From positions 62,001 to 126,000 of the forward strand of contig NZ_QMEJ01000001.1 of assembly GCF_003390865.1 (NCBI RefSeq): a DNA stretch of 64,000 nucleotides, in the 5' to 3' direction. Origin of the DNA: Tropicimonas sp. IMCC34011 (GTDB taxonomy: Bacteria; Pseudomonadota; Alphaproteobacteria; Rhodobacterales; Rhodobacteraceae). How positions within the stretch are numbered: position 1 is the stretch's first letter; each line of letters starts with the position of its first letter. The notes beneath the pieces were generated by a model. It did no database searches, was not told where the DNA came from, and saw only the letters and a program-made list of their open reading frames with translations. This document shows, piece by piece, positions 60,984 to 64,000 of this stretch. A program made the position numbers and the translations under genes.

Positions 60984-61835
60984 TTACGCCGCCTTTCCAC
61001 TGGGTAAGGGAATGATCCCCGAGGGAGGAACGACGGGGCCGCCGTCCCGCAGAGTGAGGGACAGGTTCAGCGTCCCGTTCGCCTGTCGTGCGACTTCGAT
61101 GCGCTCGCCGTTCGAAACGCCGAAGACGGGGGGCGCGTCGTTGCCGCAGCGAAGGTGTGTCACGAGCGCGTAGGCCCGCTCCGCCATCCAGGCAAGTGGC
61201 GCCGGGCTCGGCTCGAACCGGATCGCGTGGCCGCAGATCTGCGCCGCGCCCTCGAGGTCGAACCCGACCTGGTCCGGCGGGCCCTCCGCCTCTGGTGCCA
61301 GCGGCCGGGGATGCAGGTAGACCGGCAGCGGATAGAGCATGTCCACGGCGCAGAGGAACCGACTCGCCGAGAAGAACTGGTTCGACTGGGACCAGAAGAC
61401 CGCCTCCGCCTCTGTCGAGGAGGCCAGCAGCCAGCCGGTGCAGACGTGAAGCACGCTGAGCATGGTGTCGAAGGCGTCGGCCGAGGGCAGGTGCGGAAGG
61501 GCGCCGTAGGGGCCGCCGACCACGCGGATCGTCAACGCCACGCCTTCGGCTGCGGCCCAGTCCGCCCAGGGCTCGCCGATCACGTGCGGCAGGCGGGAGG
61601 TCAGGGCGGCGGCGGTGCGGCAGGAGGGCAGAGGGCCCGCCTCCGAGGAAAGGATGACATGCAGTTCGCCCGCGTCGAGGACCACCCCGTCGGGGGCCTC
61701 CACACGAGAGAAGATCAGCTCCGAGGCGGCGAATGTCTGGTTCATCGCAACCGCGAGGGCACGCGCGTCGAGCGCGGCGACATGCCTTGCCAGAAGCGCT
61801 GCGTAGATACTCGCGGAATAGGACGGATCATCCAT
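60984..61835 (-). CDS. Unrecognised 283-residue protein
   Basis: Cytoplasmic protein without signal peptide or transmembrane helix. It starts MDDPSYSASIYAALLARHVAALDARALAVAMNQ, contains LFSRVEAPDGVVLDAGELHVILSSEAG, a Trp-rich GEPWADWAAAEGVALTIRVVGG stretch, and DMLYPLPVYLHPRPLAPEAEGPP; the tail is RIEVARQANGTLNLSLTLRDGGPVVPPSG. I do not recognise a family. It is coupled to the membrane protein gene downstream and lies 150 bases from the glnA terminator. Confidence 0.6.
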   Translation of the reverse strand: MDDPSYSASIYAALLARHVAALDARALAVAMNQTFAASELIFSRVEAPDGVVLDAGELHVILSSEAGPLPSCRTAAALTSRLPHVIGEPWADWAAAEGVALTIRVVGGPYGALPHLPSADAFDTMLSVLHVCTGWLLASSTEAEAVFWSQSNQFFSASRFLCAVDMLYPLPVYLHPRPLAPEAEGPPDQVGFDLEGAAQICGHAIRFEPSPAPLAWMAERAYALVTHLRCGNDAPPVFGVSNGERIEVARQANGTLNLSLTLRDGGPVVPPSGIIPLPSGKAA

Positions 61836-61939
61836 GACATTTCACCGTAAGGAGGTGCGCCCGTCCTACCTCGCGCGCAATCGCGACTATTTTAGGGCAT
61901 CGCGCTGAACATTTCGCAAACCCCGGACGCCATTACGAA

Positions 61940-61963
61940 AACGGGGCGCCGAAGCGCCCCGTT
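61940..61963 (-). terminator. Rho-independent terminator of glnA
   Basis: AACGGGGCGC (61940-61949), loop CGAA, GCGCCCCGTT (61954-61963): a perfect ten-base stem. On the minus strand it is followed by TTTTCG. It lies about 47 bases downstream of the glnA stop. A second GC stem (CCCCGC-CGGA-GCGGGG at about 61981-61996) lies between. Confidence 0.9.
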
Positions 61964-62009
61964 CCTGCCTTTTGGGTGGTCCCCGCCGGAGCGGGGCGCC
62001 ATGCCGCGA

Positions 62010-63413
62010 TCAGCAGCTGTAGTACATCTTGAATTCGACCGGGTGCGGCGTGTGCTCGAACTGGTAGATCTCTTCCCACTTGAGCGCCATGTAGCCGGCG
62101 ATCTGGTCTTCGGTGAAGACGTCGCCCTGGGTGAGGAAGCCCATGTCGGCCTCCAGTTCCTCGAGCGCTTCGCGCAGCGACGCGCAGACCGTCGGGATGC
62201 CGGCGAGTTCTTCGGCGGGCAGGTCGTAGAGGTCCTTGTCCATCGCTTCGCCCGGGTGGATCTTGTTCTTGATCCCGTCGAGGCCGGCCAGAAGCAGGGC
62301 CGAGAAGCAGAGGTAGGGGTTCGCAGCCGGGTCGGGGAAGCGGGCTTCGACGCGCTTGGCCTTCGGGCTTTCCGCCCACGGGATCCGCACGCAGCCGGAC
62401 CGGTTCCGGGCGGAGTAGGCGCGCAGGACCGGCGCCTCGAAGCCCGGGATCAGGCGCTTGTAGGAGTTCGTGGTCGGGTTGGTGAAAGCGTTCAGGGCCT
62501 TGGCGTGCTTCAGGATGCCGCCGATGTACCACAGGGCCTCGTCGGACAGGTCGGCATACTTGTCGCCGGCGAAGAGCGGCGCGCCGTCCTTCCAGATCGA
62601 CATGTTGACGTGCATCCCGGTGCCGTTGTCGCCGGAGATCGGCTTCGGCATGAACGTCGCGGACTTGCCGTAGGCATGGGCGACGTTGTGGATGATGTAC
62701 TTGTACTTCTGGATCTCGTCGGCCTGCTTGGTCAGCGTGCCGAAGATGAGGCCCAGCTCGTGCTGACAGGACGCCACCTCGTGGTGGTGCTTGTCGACCT
62801 TCATGCCGATGCGCTTCATCGTGGACAGCATCTCGGAGCGGAGGTCCACCGCGTCATCCACCGGGTTCACCGGGAAGTAGCCGCCCTTGATGCCGGGCCG
62901 ATGGCCCATGTTGCCCATCTCGAACTCGGTATCCGTGTTCCAGGAGCCGTCGGCCGCGTCGACCTCGTAGGACACCTTGTTCATGCCGACCTGGAACCGG
63001 ACATTGTCGAACAGGAAGAACTCGGCCTCGGGGCCGAAGAACGCCTGGTCGCCGATGCCGCTCTCGCGCAGGTACGCCTCGGCGCGCTCCGCGGTGCCGC
63101 GCGGGTCGCGGTCGTAGACTTCGCCGGTGTCGGGCTCGACCACGGTGCAGTGCAGGCACAGGGTCTTCTCGGCGTAGAACGGGTCGATGTAGCCGCTGTC
63201 GAGGCTGGGCATCAGCTTCATGTCGGACTGGTCGATCGACTTCCAGCCGGCGATCGAGGAGCCGTCGAACATGAAACCTTCCTCGAGGAAGTCTTCGTCG
63301 ACCTGGTCGGACATCACCGTGACGTGCTGCAGCTTGCCGCGCGGGTCGGTGAAGCGGATATCGACGTACTCGACGTCCTCATCCTTGATTCGCTTGAGAA
63401 CTTCGTTGGTCAT
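62010..63413 (-). CDS. glnA: Glutamine synthetase type I
   Basis: 467-residue GlnA, usual for GSI-beta. The beta-Grasp start ([28 protein letters not shown]), [17 protein letters not shown], the metal region [12 protein letters not shown] and the ATP/Glu-binding [16 protein letters not shown] are intact. The adenylylation site Tyr lies in DLYDLPAEE near residue 400, so ammonium-linked covalent control by GlnE is expected. It follows glnB by 100 bases in the same direction. Confidence 0.97.
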   Translation of the reverse strand: MTNEVLKRIKDEDVEYVDIRFTDPRGKLQHVTVMSDQVDEDFLEEGFMFDGSSIAGWKSIDQSDMKLMPSLDSGYIDPFYAEKTLCLHCTVVEPDTGEVYDRDPRGTAERAEAYLRESGIGDQAFFGPEAEFFLFDNVRFQVGMNKVSYEVDAADGSWNTDTEFEMGNMGHRPGIKGGYFPVNPVDDAVDLRSEMLSTMKRIGMKVDKHHHEVASCQHELGLIFGTLTKQADEIQKYKYIIHNVAHAYGKSATFMPKPISGDNGTGMHVNMSIWKDGAPLFAGDKYADLSDEALWYIGGILKHAKALNAFTNPTTNSYKRLIPGFEAPVLRAYSARNRSGCVRIPWAESPKAKRVEARFPDPAANPYLCFSALLLAGLDGIKNKIHPGEAMDKDLYDLPAEELAGIPTVCASLREALEELEADMGFLTQGDVFTEDQIAGYMALKWEEIYQFEHTPHPVEFKMYYSC

Positions 63414-63482
63414 GGACCGTGTTTCCTTCCTTGATCGTGATCGCGTGTGGTGGGGGCCGCCGGAGCATGCGCTTCTCTACCT

Positions 63483-63499
63483 GCCCGCGCGGCGCGGGC
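63483..63499 (-). other. GC-rich hairpin between glnB and glnA
   Basis: GCCCGCGC (63483-63490) and GCGCGGGC (63492-63499) form an eight-base stem 15 bases downstream of the glnB stop. It may reduce read-through or protect a glnB transcript; no U-run is visible. Confidence 0.45.
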
Positions 63500-63513
63500 G
63501 GTCGGGCCGCGGC

Positions 63514-63978
<465 letters not shown>

Positions 63979-64000
63979 TCAGGGCGCACGATAAATGAGC

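Overview
The window is a high-GC chromosomal segment, most likely from a Rhodobacterales (Roseobacter-group) alphaproteobacterium. This rests on gene content rather than a database search: a Hint-domain surface protein, a DUF2927 lipoprotein, a DUF1638/corrinoid-protein pair, a thiamine operon with TenA and a ThiXYZ-type transporter, and a glnB-glnA pair. The left two thirds (about 1-42 kb) looks accessory: metabolic cassettes, divergent regulator/enzyme pairs and remnants of mobile DNA. From the tRNA at 42.1 kb onward most genes look like core chromosome.

Left part. 1-6.2 kb: a branched-chain-amino-acid-type ABC transporter (SBP cut by the window edge, two permeases, two ATPases) followed by a YciI-like protein, a cupin and a PhzS-like FAD monooxygenase, probably uptake and hydroxylation of an aromatic or heterocyclic compound. 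An IS3 transposase scrap follows. 6.6-14.1 kb: a TPP riboswitch with a likely SD-sequestering hairpin, then ten tightly coupled thiamine genes (thiD-thiO-thiS-thiG-thiE-thiF, a ThiY-type binding protein, tenA, and the transporter ATPase and permease). 14.2-19.9 kb: a GntR/FCD repressor, a polyol/sugar ABC transporter without its ATPase, and two related SGNH hydrolases bracketing it; a palindrome before the transporter and a degenerate copy before the regulator suggest shared control. An IS5-type transposase scrap follows. 20.1-24.5 kb (minus strand): a polar-amino-acid-type ABC system with an internal GntR regulator and a mandelate-racemase-type enolase-superfamily enzyme. 24.9-25.1 kb: a piece of a type I-C-like cas1 gene, the relic of a lost CRISPR-Cas locus.

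Middle part (25-42 kb): four divergent regulator/enzyme pairs (WYL-type regulator/GST, AraC/EthD-like, GlxA-type regulator/chloroperoxidase-like hydrolase, WYL-type regulator/VOC), an overlapping folA-thyA pair, and a complete Kdp potassium system in the order kdpF-kdpB-mini-peptide-kdpA-kdpC-kdpD-kdpE, with two KdpF-like peptides.

Right part (42-64 kb): tRNA(CAU), purM-purN, a Hint protein, ribonuclease D, a 21-residue basic peptide ORF whose SD lies in a hairpin, a lipoprotein, a SufE-like protein, DUF1638 plus corrinoid protein, a PhnDCE-type oxyanion transporter resembling the putative selenate family with a fused double permease, a DUF2927 lipoprotein, a DMT exporter, a GAF/HWE histidine kinase, SelO, GNAT, a nucleoside hydrolase, a membrane-anchored endonuclease/phosphatase-fold protein, two unrecognised genes, then glnA (with a clear terminator) and glnB.

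All assignments come from reading the translated sequence and recalled family signatures; no searches were run.
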